DNA of 64,000 nucleotides from an uncultured Desulfovibrio sp. GTDB taxonomy: Bacteria; Desulfobacterota; Desulfovibrionia; Desulfovibrionales; Desulfovibrionaceae. Shown here one piece after another: positions 41,516 through 50,544 of this stretch. A program made the translations under genes and the position numbers. Each line of letters begins with the position of its first letter. Position 1 is the stretch's first letter. The notes beneath the pieces were generated by a model. It was given only the letters and a program-made list of their open reading frames with translations, was not told where the DNA came from and searched no databases. The stretch spans positions 1-64,000 of the forward strand of contig CAJUMQ010000007.1 in the NCBI GenBank assembly GCA_910587035.1. Direction: 5' to 3'.

Positions 41516-42605
41516 GGCTGGCATTCATTCTTGCGGGTTTCCAGGCGCAAAGGGGCTCCTCCCCCATATAATCACCATGCATGCTGAAAGCTCTGGCGCG
41601 ACAGCCGCCACATACGCGATGAAATTCGCACACGCCACATTTGCCGGTGTATTTGCCAGGATCGCGAAGATTTTGAAAAACACGGCTTTCGCGCCATATT
41701 TGTGGGAAAGGAGTCTCACGCACATTGCCACAGTTTAATTCCAGATAGCCACAGGGTTGCACCTGGCCTGTGTGGCTGATAAAGCAAAAGCCTGTGCCCC
41801 CAAGACAGCCACGGCTCATGGCGTCCATGCCAAAAGTGACAGGAGAAACCTCCACTTTTTCAGCATGGGCGCGCTGACGCATGATCCTGTAATAGTGGGG
41901 CGCGCAGGTTGCCTTGAGCTGCATGGTTGTTGTTTTGCGAAAGTCGTAGAACCAGTGCAAAACATCCTCATATTCCCTGGCTGTAATCACCTGATCCGCC
42001 AGGCCTGCAGCCCTGCCCATGGGCACGAGCAAAAATATGTGCCACGCGGCAGCCCCAAGCCGCTGGCAAAGCTCAAAGATATTTCTGAAGCTGTGGAGAT
42101 TGTCGCGGGTTACGGTGGTGTTGATCTGAAAAGGCACACCGGCATCCCGCAGATAGCCTATACCACGCAGGCTGGCCTCGAATGCTCCCGGCACGCCCCT
42201 GAAACTGTCATGGCTTGGCGCATCCGCACCGTCTATGGAAATGGAGCATCTGTCCACGCCGCATTCCTTGAGCTTTTGGGAATTTTGCGGGGTAAGAAGT
42301 GTGCCATTTGGCGAGAAGGCGCAAGTCAGGCCATTGCTCTTGACATGTTCAATCAGTTCGAACACGTCTGGCCTCATGAGGGGATCCCCGCCTGTCATGA
42401 TGACTATGGGGCGGCCTACACTGGTAAAAGTGTCTATAAGGGCATGCGCCTCACTGTTGTCCAGCTCGCCTTCATAGGGGTGGGGATGGGCCTCGGCGCG
42501 GCAATGGCGGCAAGCCAGATTGCAGGAGCGCGTGACCTCCCAGGCGATGAGGCGGCAGTCTGGCGTGGAGGTCTGGCCATGTGTGGCATTTTGGCAGGGA
42601 TCCAT
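41505..42605 (-). CDS. ahbD: Heme synthase AhbD (radical SAM/SPASM)
   Basis: 366 residues from ATG 42605, which shares a base with the hemB stop (TGATG). The radical SAM motif is CNLACRHC near residue 29, followed by MTGGDPLMRPD. The C-terminus has the SPASM-type cysteines that hold a second 4Fe-4S cluster (CLGGTGFC, CGYLELNC, CGVCEFHRVCGGC). AhbD oxidatively decarboxylates two propionates of Fe-coproporphyrin III to give heme b. The neighbours ahbC, hemB and the siroheme decarboxylase subunit fix the pathway, which avoids protoporphyrin IX. Confidence 0.88.
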   Translation of the reverse strand: MDPCQNATHGQTSTPDCRLIAWEVTRSCNLACRHCRAEAHPHPYEGELDNSEAHALIDTFTSVGRPIVIMTGGDPLMRPDVFELIEHVKSNGLTCAFSPNGTLLTPQNSQKLKECGVDRCSISIDGADAPSHDSFRGVPGAFEASLRGIGYLRDAGVPFQINTTVTRDNLHSFRNIFELCQRLGAAAWHIFLLVPMGRAAGLADQVITAREYEDVLHWFYDFRKTTTMQLKATCAPHYYRIMRQRAHAEKVEVSPVTFGMDAMSRGCLGGTGFCFISHTGQVQPCGYLELNCGNVRETPFPQIWRESRVFQNLRDPGKYTGKCGVCEFHRVCGGCRARAFSMHGDYMGEEPLCAWKPARMNASHGK

Positions 42606-43588
42606 CAAACAGCCAGCCCCTTCTCCAGAATTGTTTCCGTAAAATAGGTAATGAGCATATCCGCGCCGGCTCTTTGCAGACCCTGAAGACTTTCTACCAT
42701 AACCGCCTGCTCATTTATCCAGTTGTTCAGTCCAGCAGCGCGGATAAGGGAATATTCGCCACTCACCTGGTATGCCGCCAAAGGCACGTCAAAATTTTCG
42801 CGCACCAGCCTGATGATGTCGCCATAGGGGCCGGCAGGCTTGACTATGAGCATATCGGCGCCCTCGGCTATATCTGCCCTGGCTTCGATGACAGCCTCCC
42901 TGCCATTGCCGGGGTCCATCTGGTAGGCCTTGCGATCCCCGCATGATGGGGCAGATTCGGCAGCTTCGCGAAAGGGGCCATAATAGGCGGATGCATATTT
43001 GACTGCATAGGACATTATGGGCACCTGCACCATGCCCTCGGCATCAAGGCCTGAGCGTATGGCGGCAATGCGCCCGTCCATCATGTCGGATGGAGCCACA
43101 ATGTCCGCTCCGGCCCTGGCCTGGCTTACAGCAGTCTTGACGAGCAGGGGGAGTGTTGCGTCATTGTCCACCACGCCATTGGCGCGGAGAATGCCACAAT
43201 GCCCATGGTCCATATATTCACAGAGACAGACATCCGTGATGACCACAAGATCGGGAAATTCTGTTTTGAGCATCCTGACCGCCTGCTGCACAATGCCATC
43301 CTCGGCCCAGGCGCCACTGGCCTGCGCATCCTTTTTGGCGGGGATGCCAAATACAAGCGTGGCGCAAAGGCCATTGCCAACAGCTTTGGCAACCTGCTCC
43401 CGCAATGCCTTGAGACCAAGCTGATACTGGCCCGGCATGGAGGCTATTTCCTTGCGAAATGCGGGGTCTTCGCTTTCCACCACAAAGTAGGGCATGATCA
43501 GGCTGTCTGCGGAAAGTGGCGGCGTCTGCCGGCAGAGGGCTCGCATTGCTGGTGTCTGGCGCATGCGCCGGCCGCGATGAAAACTCAT
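42605..43588 (-). CDS. hemB: Delta-aminolevulinic acid dehydratase (porphobilinogen synthase)
   Basis: 327 residues. Schiff-base lysines lie in MSYAVKYASAYYGPF and MLIVKPAGPYGDI. The metal site is DVCLCEYMDHGHCG, the three-cysteine form that marks a zinc-dependent enzyme. It condenses two aminolevulinate molecules to porphobilinogen, feeding siroheme and through it the Ahb heme route. GGGAG lies about 9 bases upstream. It sits between ahbC and ahbD, overlapping the latter. Confidence 0.95.
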   Translation of the reverse strand: MSFHRGRRMRQTPAMRALCRQTPPLSADSLIMPYFVVESEDPAFRKEIASMPGQYQLGLKALREQVAKAVGNGLCATLVFGIPAKKDAQASGAWAEDGIVQQAVRMLKTEFPDLVVITDVCLCEYMDHGHCGILRANGVVDNDATLPLLVKTAVSQARAGADIVAPSDMMDGRIAAIRSGLDAEGMVQVPIMSYAVKYASAYYGPFREAAESAPSCGDRKAYQMDPGNGREAVIEARADIAEGADMLIVKPAGPYGDIIRLVRENFDVPLAAYQVSGEYSLIRAAGLNNWINEQAVMVESLQGLQRAGADMLITYFTETILEKGLAV

Positions 43589-43610
43589 TTTATTTATCTC
43601 CCATTATTTG

Positions 43611-44795
43611 TCAGGCAATGCCTATTTCTGCATCGGTCAGATAACATGCGGGATCCTGAGCCCAGATATCGCCATAAAAGGCCTCTGCGCGGGCGCGGAA
43701 GTTGCCTCCGCAAATGGCCAGATGGCGGCATTTTGCACAGCGGCCTCCAACATGTCTTTTTTTATCCTTCAGTTTGGCCAGAAGCTCAATGGCCGGATCA
43801 TCCCAGATCTGCGAGAAAGGTCTTTCCAGCACATTGCCAAAAACATGTTCGCGCCAGAACTGGTCGGCATGAACCTTGCCATCCCATGAGATGCAGCCAA
43901 TGCCACGACCGGAACTGTTGCCTTCATTATATTGCAACAGTTCAAACACATCCCTTGCCCGCTCCGGATTCTCGCGCTTCAGCCTCTGCCAGACATAAGG
44001 CCCATCAGCGTGATTATCCACTGTGAGAATTTCTCGCGGCTTGCCGGCTTCAAACATGGCACGGGTTTCATCCATTATCAGATCCAGCACTGCCCTTGTT
44101 TCGGCATGATTGAGATCTTCGCCAATAAGCTCGCTGCCTCTGCCGGAATAGACCAGATGATAGAAACATGCGCGGGGAATTTCCAGGTCGCGCAGCAGGC
44201 GGAATATACCCGGTATTTCGCCTGCATTGCGCCTGTTTATGGTGAAGCGCAAGCCGACCTTGAGCCCCTCTGCCTGGCAGTTGGCTATGCCGGCGAGAGC
44301 TTTTTTGAAAGCTCCCGGCACTCCGCGAAAGTGATCATGAATTTCTTCCAGACCATCCAGCGAGATGCCCACATAGGACAGGCCCACGGCCTTGAGCTCG
44401 CGTGCCTTTTGCGGCGTTATGAGAGTGCCGTTGGTGGATATGACTGCTCGCATGCCTTTTTCTGTGGCATAGCTGGCCAGCTCCACCAGATCCTGGCGCA
44501 CCAGCGGCTCCCCGCCCGAAAAAAGCATCACCGGCGCGCCATAGGCGGCAAGATCCGCAATCATGGCTTTGGCCTTGCTGGTGCTGATGGCATCGCTGCC
44601 ATCTTCTCCGGTTGCCTGGGCATAACAATGAACGCATTTGAGATTGCAGCGTTTTGTCATATTCCAGACAATAACCGGCTTTTTGTCTCTGGAGAATTGC
44701 AGGAGATGGGATGGCAGCCTGCCGGAGTCCCGCCCATAGCGCAGAGCGTCCGATGGCTCCACCTGTCCGCAATACAATTTTGAGATTCCTATCAT
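43611..44795 (-). CDS. ahbC: 12,18-didecarboxysiroheme deacetylase AhbC (radical SAM)
   Basis: 394 residues. It starts MIGISKLYCGQVEPSD and has the radical SAM motif CNLKCVHC near residue 53, then LFSGGEPLVRQDL. The C-terminal cysteine cluster (GCISWDGKVHADQFW, then CAKCRHLAICGGNFRAR) is SPASM-like. AhbC removes the acetate groups at C2 and C7 of didecarboxysiroheme to form Fe-coproporphyrin III, the AhbD substrate. The gene starts 21 bases after the alaS stop and runs into hemB after 22 bases. Confidence 0.88.
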   Translation of the reverse strand: MIGISKLYCGQVEPSDALRYGRDSGRLPSHLLQFSRDKKPVIVWNMTKRCNLKCVHCYAQATGEDGSDAISTSKAKAMIADLAAYGAPVMLFSGGEPLVRQDLVELASYATEKGMRAVISTNGTLITPQKARELKAVGLSYVGISLDGLEEIHDHFRGVPGAFKKALAGIANCQAEGLKVGLRFTINRRNAGEIPGIFRLLRDLEIPRACFYHLVYSGRGSELIGEDLNHAETRAVLDLIMDETRAMFEAGKPREILTVDNHADGPYVWQRLKRENPERARDVFELLQYNEGNSSGRGIGCISWDGKVHADQFWREHVFGNVLERPFSQIWDDPAIELLAKLKDKKRHVGGRCAKCRHLAICGGNFRARAEAFYGDIWAQDPACYLTDAEIGIA

Positions 44796-44816
44796 TTCCG
44801 GGTGTACCCAATGGCG

Positions 44817-47489
44817 TCAGGCGCCAAGGGATTTTTTTAATATATTGGTTGCCCTGGCCATACCCTGCGGATTTGTGCCGCCAGCCTGGGCAAGATCGGG
44901 CCTGCCGCCTCCGGAACCGCCGCATGCGGCAGCCACCTCGGCTATCAGTGCCGGAGCGGTGAATCTGTCATGCAGATCCTTGGAGACATACAGAATAATG
45001 CCGACTTTGCCTCCATCCAGACCGCCGAGACAAATTACCGATTTGTCCGGGTATTTGCCCCGCAAATCGTCCATGGCCTGTCTGAGCGCCTTGATGGGGG
45101 CATTATCAAGAGTGCGCACAAGCAGATTTACGCCATTTATATTCTCAGGCTTCTGATCAAGGCTATCCGCGGCAATCCCGCCAGACTTCCTTTCCGCATC
45201 CTTGCGCAGTTTTTTCAGTTCATCCGCCATGGCATGAGCGCGCTCAATGAGCTGATCGGGCCTGGTCTTGAGTGCCTGGGCCGCATTTCGCACAGTTGAC
45301 CTCTGGGCAATGGCGTAGCTGTATGCATTCCAGCCGGTGACAGCCTCAATGCGGCGCACTCCGGCAGCGACGGCGCTTTCTGCTGTGATCAGGAAAGATC
45401 CGGCCTGACCCGTGCGCATCAGGTGCGTGCCGCCGCATAGTTCCATGGACTCCGGCTCGCTGGCATCGCCAATTGTCAAAACCCGCACCCGCTCGCCATA
45501 TTTTTCGCTAAACAGCGCCATGGCGCCTTTGGCCATGGCTTCGTCCAGGGGCATTTCACAGGACCTGACTTCAAAATCGGCCATTATGGCCCTGTTGACC
45601 TCCCGTTCCACTGCCGCCAGCTCCTCTGTGGTCAGGGCCGCAAGATGGGTAAAGTCAAACCTGAGCCTTTGGGCATCGACCATGGATCCTGCCTGTTTGA
45701 CATGATTGCCAAGGATGCGCCGCAGGGCGGCATGCAGCAGATGTGTGCAGGTATGGTTGCGCGCCGTGGACTGGCGTGTTGTTTCATCAACGATCAATGC
45801 CGCATCCTGGCCTTCCACAAGCTCGCCGGCAGTGACTTCCACTTCCATGAGGATCAGGCCGGATGCCCTTATGGCCCCGGCAACAGCTGCTTTGCCAGTA
45901 TCCGTGTCCAGGAGGCCGCGATCGGCGGCCTGACCGCCGGATTCGCCATAAAATGGAGTTTTTTCGGTCAGCGCATATCCTCTTGCGCCTTCACCCAGCT
46001 CATGCACGGGAGTGCCGGCAATATCCAGGAGGATTTGCAGTGGAGCGCGTTGGGCAAGCGTTTCGTAGCCTGTAAATGTCGTCTTTAATCCTTTTTGCGC
46101 CAGCTCCCTGCAGACGGCGACCAGTTCCCGGGAATCTCCATGCCCCAGCAATCCTGCTTTTTTCTGGTTTTCCCTGGCTCTTTGCCTTTGTTGGGACATC
46201 AGCTTTTCAAAGCCGGCCTGATCGATCGCAAAACCTTTTTTCTCCGCAACATCCGCCACGATGTCCAGTGGAAAGCCATAGGTGTCATAAAGGCGGAAGC
46301 AGAAATCGCCAGGTATTGTTTTGGAGGCCCCGCGCTCCAGCCGCATCAGCTCCTCATCCAGAAGCTGTAGCCCCTTTTCCAGGGTCTGGGCAAAACGCTT
46401 CTCTTCTTCATAAACGGCTTTTTCAATGAATGCCGCATGTTCCTTTAGTTCTGGATATGCATCGCCCATGATCTCCGCCACCCTGGCGGCAACCTTGTGC
46501 ATGAAAGGCTCATGCACGCCCATGAGTGTGGCAAAGCGCAGGGCGCGTCTGATGAGCCTCCGCAGGACATAACCGCGATTTTCATTGGAGGGGAGCACAC
46601 CCTCGGCAATAAGAAAGGCGGCTGCCCGGCTGTGGTCGGCAATGACGCGCAGAGCAGTGTCGATGTCATTGGTATCTGGAGCGCTTGCGCTGTATTCAAC
46701 GCCTGCCAGGCCGGCGGCATAGCTGATTATGCTCTGGAAGAGGTCGCAATCAAAATTTGAACGTTTACCCTGGCAGACGGCGGCTATGCGCTCCAGCCCC
46801 ATGCCCGTGTCTATATTGGGGGCAGCCAGCAGGGTTCGGCTGCCATCGGCCGCCTGGTCGAACTGCGTGAAAACGAGATTCCAGATTTCGAGAAAGCGGT
46901 CGCAGTCGCACCTGCCTATGCCGCAGTCCGGCCCGCAGGCCATGTCCTCGCCCTGGTCAATGTATATCTCGGAACAGGGGCCGCAGGGGCCAGTGTCGCC
47001 CATTGTCCAGAAATTGTCCTTTTCACCCATGCGCACAATGCGGGATTCGGGCAGCCCGGCCACCTCCTGCCAGATGGCGGCTGCCTCGTCATCATCCCTG
47101 AAGATTGTGACCCATAACCGATCCCTGGGCAGGCCAAGCTCCTGGGTGACAAATTCCCAGGCCCAGGTGATGGCCTCCTTTTTGAAATAGTCGCCAAAGG
47201 AAAAATTGCCCAGCATTTCAAAAAAGGTATGGTGCCTTGCGGTGCGGCCAACATTCTCCAGGTCATTGTGCTTGCCGGAGACCCGGAGACACTTCTGGCA
47301 TGTGGTGGCCCGGGTATAGGCGCGCTTTTCCTCGCCAAGAAAAAGCTGCTTGAACTGAACCATGCCGGCATTGGTAAAGAGCAGGCTGGGATCCTCCGGC
47401 GGAATCAGGGGGCCGGAGGTCACAATCTGGTGCTGGTGGCGTCTGAAAAAATCAAGATAGCGTGCGCGTATTTCCTGGGCTGTCAGCAT
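44817..47489 (-). CDS. alaS: Alanyl-tRNA synthetase
   Basis: 890 residues from ATG 47489; a TTG at 47495 is in frame and has better spacing (5 bases) to the GGAGG in the end of recA, so either may be used. Class II features are LLFTNAGMVQFK, the DLENVGRTARHHTFFEM segment and ENRGYVLRRLIRR. The editing domain has HTCTHLLHAALR and CGGTHL zinc ligands. A C-Ala/DHHA1 domain ends with GGSGGGRPDLAQAGG. It is full-length and charges tRNA-Ala. It starts almost on the recA stop. Confidence 0.96.
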   Translation of the reverse strand: MLTAQEIRARYLDFFRRHQHQIVTSGPLIPPEDPSLLFTNAGMVQFKQLFLGEEKRAYTRATTCQKCLRVSGKHNDLENVGRTARHHTFFEMLGNFSFGDYFKKEAITWAWEFVTQELGLPRDRLWVTIFRDDDEAAAIWQEVAGLPESRIVRMGEKDNFWTMGDTGPCGPCSEIYIDQGEDMACGPDCGIGRCDCDRFLEIWNLVFTQFDQAADGSRTLLAAPNIDTGMGLERIAAVCQGKRSNFDCDLFQSIISYAAGLAGVEYSASAPDTNDIDTALRVIADHSRAAAFLIAEGVLPSNENRGYVLRRLIRRALRFATLMGVHEPFMHKVAARVAEIMGDAYPELKEHAAFIEKAVYEEEKRFAQTLEKGLQLLDEELMRLERGASKTIPGDFCFRLYDTYGFPLDIVADVAEKKGFAIDQAGFEKLMSQQRQRARENQKKAGLLGHGDSRELVAVCRELAQKGLKTTFTGYETLAQRAPLQILLDIAGTPVHELGEGARGYALTEKTPFYGESGGQAADRGLLDTDTGKAAVAGAIRASGLILMEVEVTAGELVEGQDAALIVDETTRQSTARNHTCTHLLHAALRRILGNHVKQAGSMVDAQRLRFDFTHLAALTTEELAAVEREVNRAIMADFEVRSCEMPLDEAMAKGAMALFSEKYGERVRVLTIGDASEPESMELCGGTHLMRTGQAGSFLITAESAVAAGVRRIEAVTGWNAYSYAIAQRSTVRNAAQALKTRPDQLIERAHAMADELKKLRKDAERKSGGIAADSLDQKPENINGVNLLVRTLDNAPIKALRQAMDDLRGKYPDKSVICLGGLDGGKVGIILYVSKDLHDRFTAPALIAEVAAACGGSGGGRPDLAQAGGTNPQGMARATNILKKSLGA

Positions 47490-47495
47490 GGCCAA

Positions 47496-48578
47496 TCAAT
47501 CCTCCAGTTCAGGCTCTACGCCTTCGTCCATTTCTTCCGCTGTGGGTGTGAATTCTCGCGGGTGCATTCCAAGATATTCCTTGATCTTTTCCTCTACGGC
47601 ATTGCGCAGTTCCAGATTCTCATCCAGCAGGGCGCGGACTTTTTCCCTCCCCTGGCCAAGTTTTTCGTCGCCAAAGGCGAACCAGGAGCCGCTTTGCTCA
47701 ATTATGCCGGCCTCAATGCCTATATCCAGCAGCTCGCCGGCGCGAGAGATGCCCTGGCCAAAAATAATGTCGAACAGGGCTACGCGGAATGGCGGCGCGA
47801 CCTTGTTCTTGACAACCTTGGCCTTGGTGCGGGAGCCAAAGGATTCCTCCTTGTCCTTGAGGGTAAGGATGCGGCGGATGTCGATGCGGATTGAGGAATA
47901 GAATTTGAGCGCATTGCCGCCAGTGGTGGTCTCCGGATTGCCATAGCCACCGGATGTGCCTATCTTCATGCGGATCTGGTTGATGAAAATGACGGATGTG
48001 CGCGATTTGTGGATTGTGCCGGTGAGGCGGCGCATGGCATGGGACATGAGGCGGGCATGGCCGCCCACCTGCGTTTCGCCCATATTGCCCTCCAGCTCCG
48101 CCTGGGGGATGAGGGCGGCCACGGAATCTATGACCACAAGGTCAACCGCGGCGGAGCGGACAAGCATGTCCGCTATGTCCAGGGCCTGCTCGCCATAATC
48201 CGGCTGCGATATGAGCAGTTCATCCGTGTTTACCCCAAGCCGTCTGGCATAAGCCACATCCAGGGCATGTTCGGCATCAATGAAGGCGCAGGTGCCACCC
48301 AGTTTCTGGCATTCGGCTATGATATGCAGTGTGAGGGTGGTTTTGCCCGATGCCTCGGGCCCGAAAATTTCGCAAACCCGGCCACGGGGGATGCCGCCCA
48401 CCCCAAGGGCCAGATCAAGACCAATGGAACCTGTGGGAATGACAGGGACATCCATCTTCACATCATCGGACAATTTCATTATGGCGCCCTTGCCATATTT
48501 GCGCTCTATGGTGCCAAGGGCAGTGCTCAGTGCCTCGGCGCGCGCGGCAACTGGATCTAAAGGCGGTTTTTTTGCCAT
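47496..48578 (-). CDS. recA: Recombinase RecA
   Basis: 360 residues from ATG 48578 (GGAG about 9 bases upstream). The Walker A site is GPEASGKTT, Walker B is VDLVVIDSVAAL, and the loops MGETQVGGHARLMS and NQIRMKIGTSGGYGNPETTTGG bind DNA. The C-terminus is acidic (EEMDEGVEPELED). It forms filaments for homologous recombination and SOS signalling. No RecX gene is adjacent; alaS follows with overlapping control signals, as in many relatives. Confidence 0.98.
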   Translation of the reverse strand: MAKKPPLDPVAARAEALSTALGTIERKYGKGAIMKLSDDVKMDVPVIPTGSIGLDLALGVGGIPRGRVCEIFGPEASGKTTLTLHIIAECQKLGGTCAFIDAEHALDVAYARRLGVNTDELLISQPDYGEQALDIADMLVRSAAVDLVVIDSVAALIPQAELEGNMGETQVGGHARLMSHAMRRLTGTIHKSRTSVIFINQIRMKIGTSGGYGNPETTTGGNALKFYSSIRIDIRRILTLKDKEESFGSRTKAKVVKNKVAPPFRVALFDIIFGQGISRAGELLDIGIEAGIIEQSGSWFAFGDEKLGQGREKVRALLDENLELRNAVEEKIKEYLGMHPREFTPTAEEMDEGVEPELED

Positions 48579-48611
48579 GTCATTCGCTCCACAAGTGCCA
48601 GGCATATATCT

Positions 48612-48632
48612 TGGCGCCATTGCCTGGCGCCA
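48612..48632. promoter_or_regulatory. Paired TGGCGCCA palindromes upstream of recA
   Basis: Two copies of the self-complementary octamer TGGCGCCA (48612-48619 and 48625-48632) are 13 bases apart and 34-54 bases before the recA ATG. They could form an 8-bp hairpin in the leader or bind a repressor. A LexA role is only a possibility; this is not a known consensus that I can confirm. Confidence 0.4.
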
Positions 48633-48786
48633 CCTGCACAGGATTCAAAATACGGTTATCGGTAAATGAAAAGGTTCATGCGGCCCCAGGGCGCATTTTG
48701 AAGATAAGTTCAAAGATTGCCCCGTCAATGGCGGGGAATGTTTATGGGGGGATATGGGGCAATCCTCTTGCAGAATCTATATCGCC

Positions 48787-49311
48787 TTAAAATGGCACTT
48801 CATCCAGGTTCGGTCCATTGTTTCCGGAATTCATGCCGGCTTCGGATGGGAATGCCGGGCCCAGGTCGTCATCGTCACGTTGATCGAAGCCCTGTCTGCG
48901 GCCATGGGCGGGCTGTTTTGCCCCCTGGGACTGGCCGCGTGGCGCGGAGTTCCAGTCCCCTTCCTGTCCGGCTGGCCTGCCTTCGCCCTTGCGATCCAGG
49001 AACTGTACGCGCTGTGCCCTGATTTCAGTGGTGTAGCGATCCTGCCCCTGCTGATCCTGCCACTTGCGGGTTTGCAGACTCCCCTCCACATATACCAGGC
49101 TGCCCTTGTGGAGATAGTTGGAGCAGTTTTCGGCCTGGCGCTGAAAAACCACCACCCTGTGCCATTCTGTTCTTTCCTGGCGGGTGCCATCCTTGCCAGT
49201 ATAGGATTCGTCTGTGGCCACATTAAGAGTGGTCATGGGCATTCCGTTCTGGGAATAGCGCAATTCCGGATCCGCTCCAAGGCGGCCAATGATCATAACC
49301 TTATTAAGCAT
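48787..49311 (-). CDS. ssb: Single-stranded DNA-binding protein
   Basis: 174 residues. The OB fold spans residues 1 to ~105 (MLNKVMIIGRLGADPELRY, EWHRVVVFQRQAENC, GSLVYVEGSLQTRKWQDQQG). A Gly/Gln-rich flexible tail follows and ends in LDEVPF, a slightly altered form of the usual DDDIPF partner-binding tip. It protects single-stranded DNA and recruits repair proteins. It lies upstream of recA on the same strand with a 208-base gap that contains a GC-rich hairpin (CCCCG/CGGGG near 48719-48737). Confidence 0.95.
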   Translation of the reverse strand: MLNKVMIIGRLGADPELRYSQNGMPMTTLNVATDESYTGKDGTRQERTEWHRVVVFQRQAENCSNYLHKGSLVYVEGSLQTRKWQDQQGQDRYTTEIRAQRVQFLDRKGEGRPAGQEGDWNSAPRGQSQGAKQPAHGRRQGFDQRDDDDLGPAFPSEAGMNSGNNGPNLDEVPF

Positions 49312-49337
49312 TGCCTTTACCTGCCTTTATAAAGCGG

Positions 49338-49676
49338 TTACTGTACAAAAGCTCCCTCAAGGTCGTCCAATGTGTCCTCCAGCTTGTTGCTGAGCTCATT
49401 GGCGCGGGCCGGCTGCCAGTCCGCAAGGGCCTTTTCAATTTCATCGCGTATTTTCGCAGCCTCGCGAATGCCAGGACCCATGGCCTGCTTGCGGGCATCG
49501 GACCACTTCATAAACTGCAAGCCTTCCGAAAGAGCCCGAACCATTTCCAGAAGACCGCGGTTTTCAAATTTTATAGGCACGCTGAAAGCCAGATTTGTCA
49601 GCTGTGGCCAATAGTCTTCCAGCAGATCATCATTCCATGTCACGGCCACTACCCTTATTTGCAAAACCTTGCCCAT
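49338..49676 (-). CDS. Small conserved hypothetical protein upstream of ssb
   Basis: 112 residues, ATG 6 bases after GGGGAG. I do not recognise a named family. The sequence is soluble and helical in its second half (IREAAKIRDEIEKALADW, ANELSNKLEDTLDDLEGAF), with a beta-rich first half (VLQIRVVAVTW). No signal peptide, membrane helix or metal motif is seen. It is 26 bases upstream of ssb, so the two are probably co-transcribed. Confidence 0.65.
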   Translation of the reverse strand: MGKVLQIRVVAVTWNDDLLEDYWPQLTNLAFSVPIKFENRGLLEMVRALSEGLQFMKWSDARKQAMGPGIREAAKIRDEIEKALADWQPARANELSNKLEDTLDDLEGAFVQ

Positions 49677-49789
49677 GCCTGCTCCCCTTTATTTATTTAG
49701 AGCATTCATCAGGTGAAACTCTCAACGCATTTCAACCATACGCGCTGGCGTTTCGCGAAAAAATTGAATTTTCCGCTCATTTTTACGCT

Positions 49790-49840
49790 GGCGCTTCAGA
49801 AGAAGCGCCTCGCATTTGCCCATTCTGAATCGGCAAATGC
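49790..49840. other. Twin perfect hairpins after the carboxylase cluster
   Basis: GGCGCTTC/GAAGCGCC (49790-49797, 49802-49809, loop AGAA) and GCATTTGCC/GGCAAATGC (49812-49820, 49832-49840) stand side by side, about 40 bases beyond the biotinyl-like gene stop on minus. They probably mark the 3' end of the operon, but neither is followed by a T-run. Confidence 0.45.
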
Positions 49841-49881
49841 TCCAGGATGTCCACTTTGAAGTTATTCCTGCTGCGTGCCTG

Positions 49882-50529
49882 TCATTTTTCAGTCCATTCC
49901 GTCTGCACACGCATGATCACATCCTGAATGGCAGCAAGCTGATCCGGAGGACATACGCCAATGAGCGGCGCGCCTGCGTCCATATTTTCGTTGTAGGTGA
50001 AATAGATGGCATAAATGACGCCATCCGGGCCATTATAGCTCAGTGGGGATTCCCTTTTCATGCGCGACATGATTAAAATCTCCATCCCCTTGCGCACCGC
50101 CACGGAGTGGGCATCAGACGCCCTGATTTTCTTGTCCACCTCAGGCGTGAAATAGTATTTGGCCCGCTCCGGAGCGCGGAAAAGAAAAAGGGTCTTTTTT
50201 AGAATGATCCTCTCCACCTCCGCCCTGGTCAGCATGTGTCGCAAAACAGCCAGCTCTGTGCCGGCCTCCACAAAAGTTCCCTCCAGCTCCGTGTTGATGC
50301 TGCCAAGCTCGCCCTTTTCAGGGGCATGGATGGGTTTGGGGTTGCGCTCCCTCTCCAGTGTGGCAATCAGGGCCCCTGGCTTCTCCTTCCATTGCCCGGT
50401 GGGGCCGTCGATCCTGTCGCCGGGTTTGAGGCCTGCGAATGTCACCACGCCGCTATGGGGCGCAAGAATGGCTATCTCCCGGTACGGAGCCGCCTTTATC
50501 TCGTCAAGAAGTGCTGAAATATCAATCAT
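49882..50529 (-). CDS. Biotinyl/lipoyl-like domain protein lacking the acceptor lysine
   Basis: 215 residues from ATG 50529 (50541 also possible). The first ~100 residues have a biotinyl-domain outline: EIAILAPHSGVVTFAGLKPGDRI, then IATLERERNPKPIHAPEKGEL and EGTFVEAGTELAVL. Where BCCP has EAMKM, this protein has ERERN, so the lysine that carries biotin is replaced by Arg. The remaining ~115 residues are unassigned. It is the third gene of the carboxylase cluster, 15 bases after the carboxyltransferase. It could be a structural or regulatory subunit; a normal BCCP would then be elsewhere. Confidence 0.68.
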   Translation of the reverse strand: MIDISALLDEIKAAPYREIAILAPHSGVVTFAGLKPGDRIDGPTGQWKEKPGALIATLERERNPKPIHAPEKGELGSINTELEGTFVEAGTELAVLRHMLTRAEVERIILKKTLFLFRAPERAKYYFTPEVDKKIRASDAHSVAVRKGMEILIMSRMKRESPLSYNGPDGVIYAIYFTYNENMDAGAPLIGVCPPDQLAAIQDVIMRVQTEWTEK

Positions 50530-50544
50530 GTTGCCTGTCATGTT

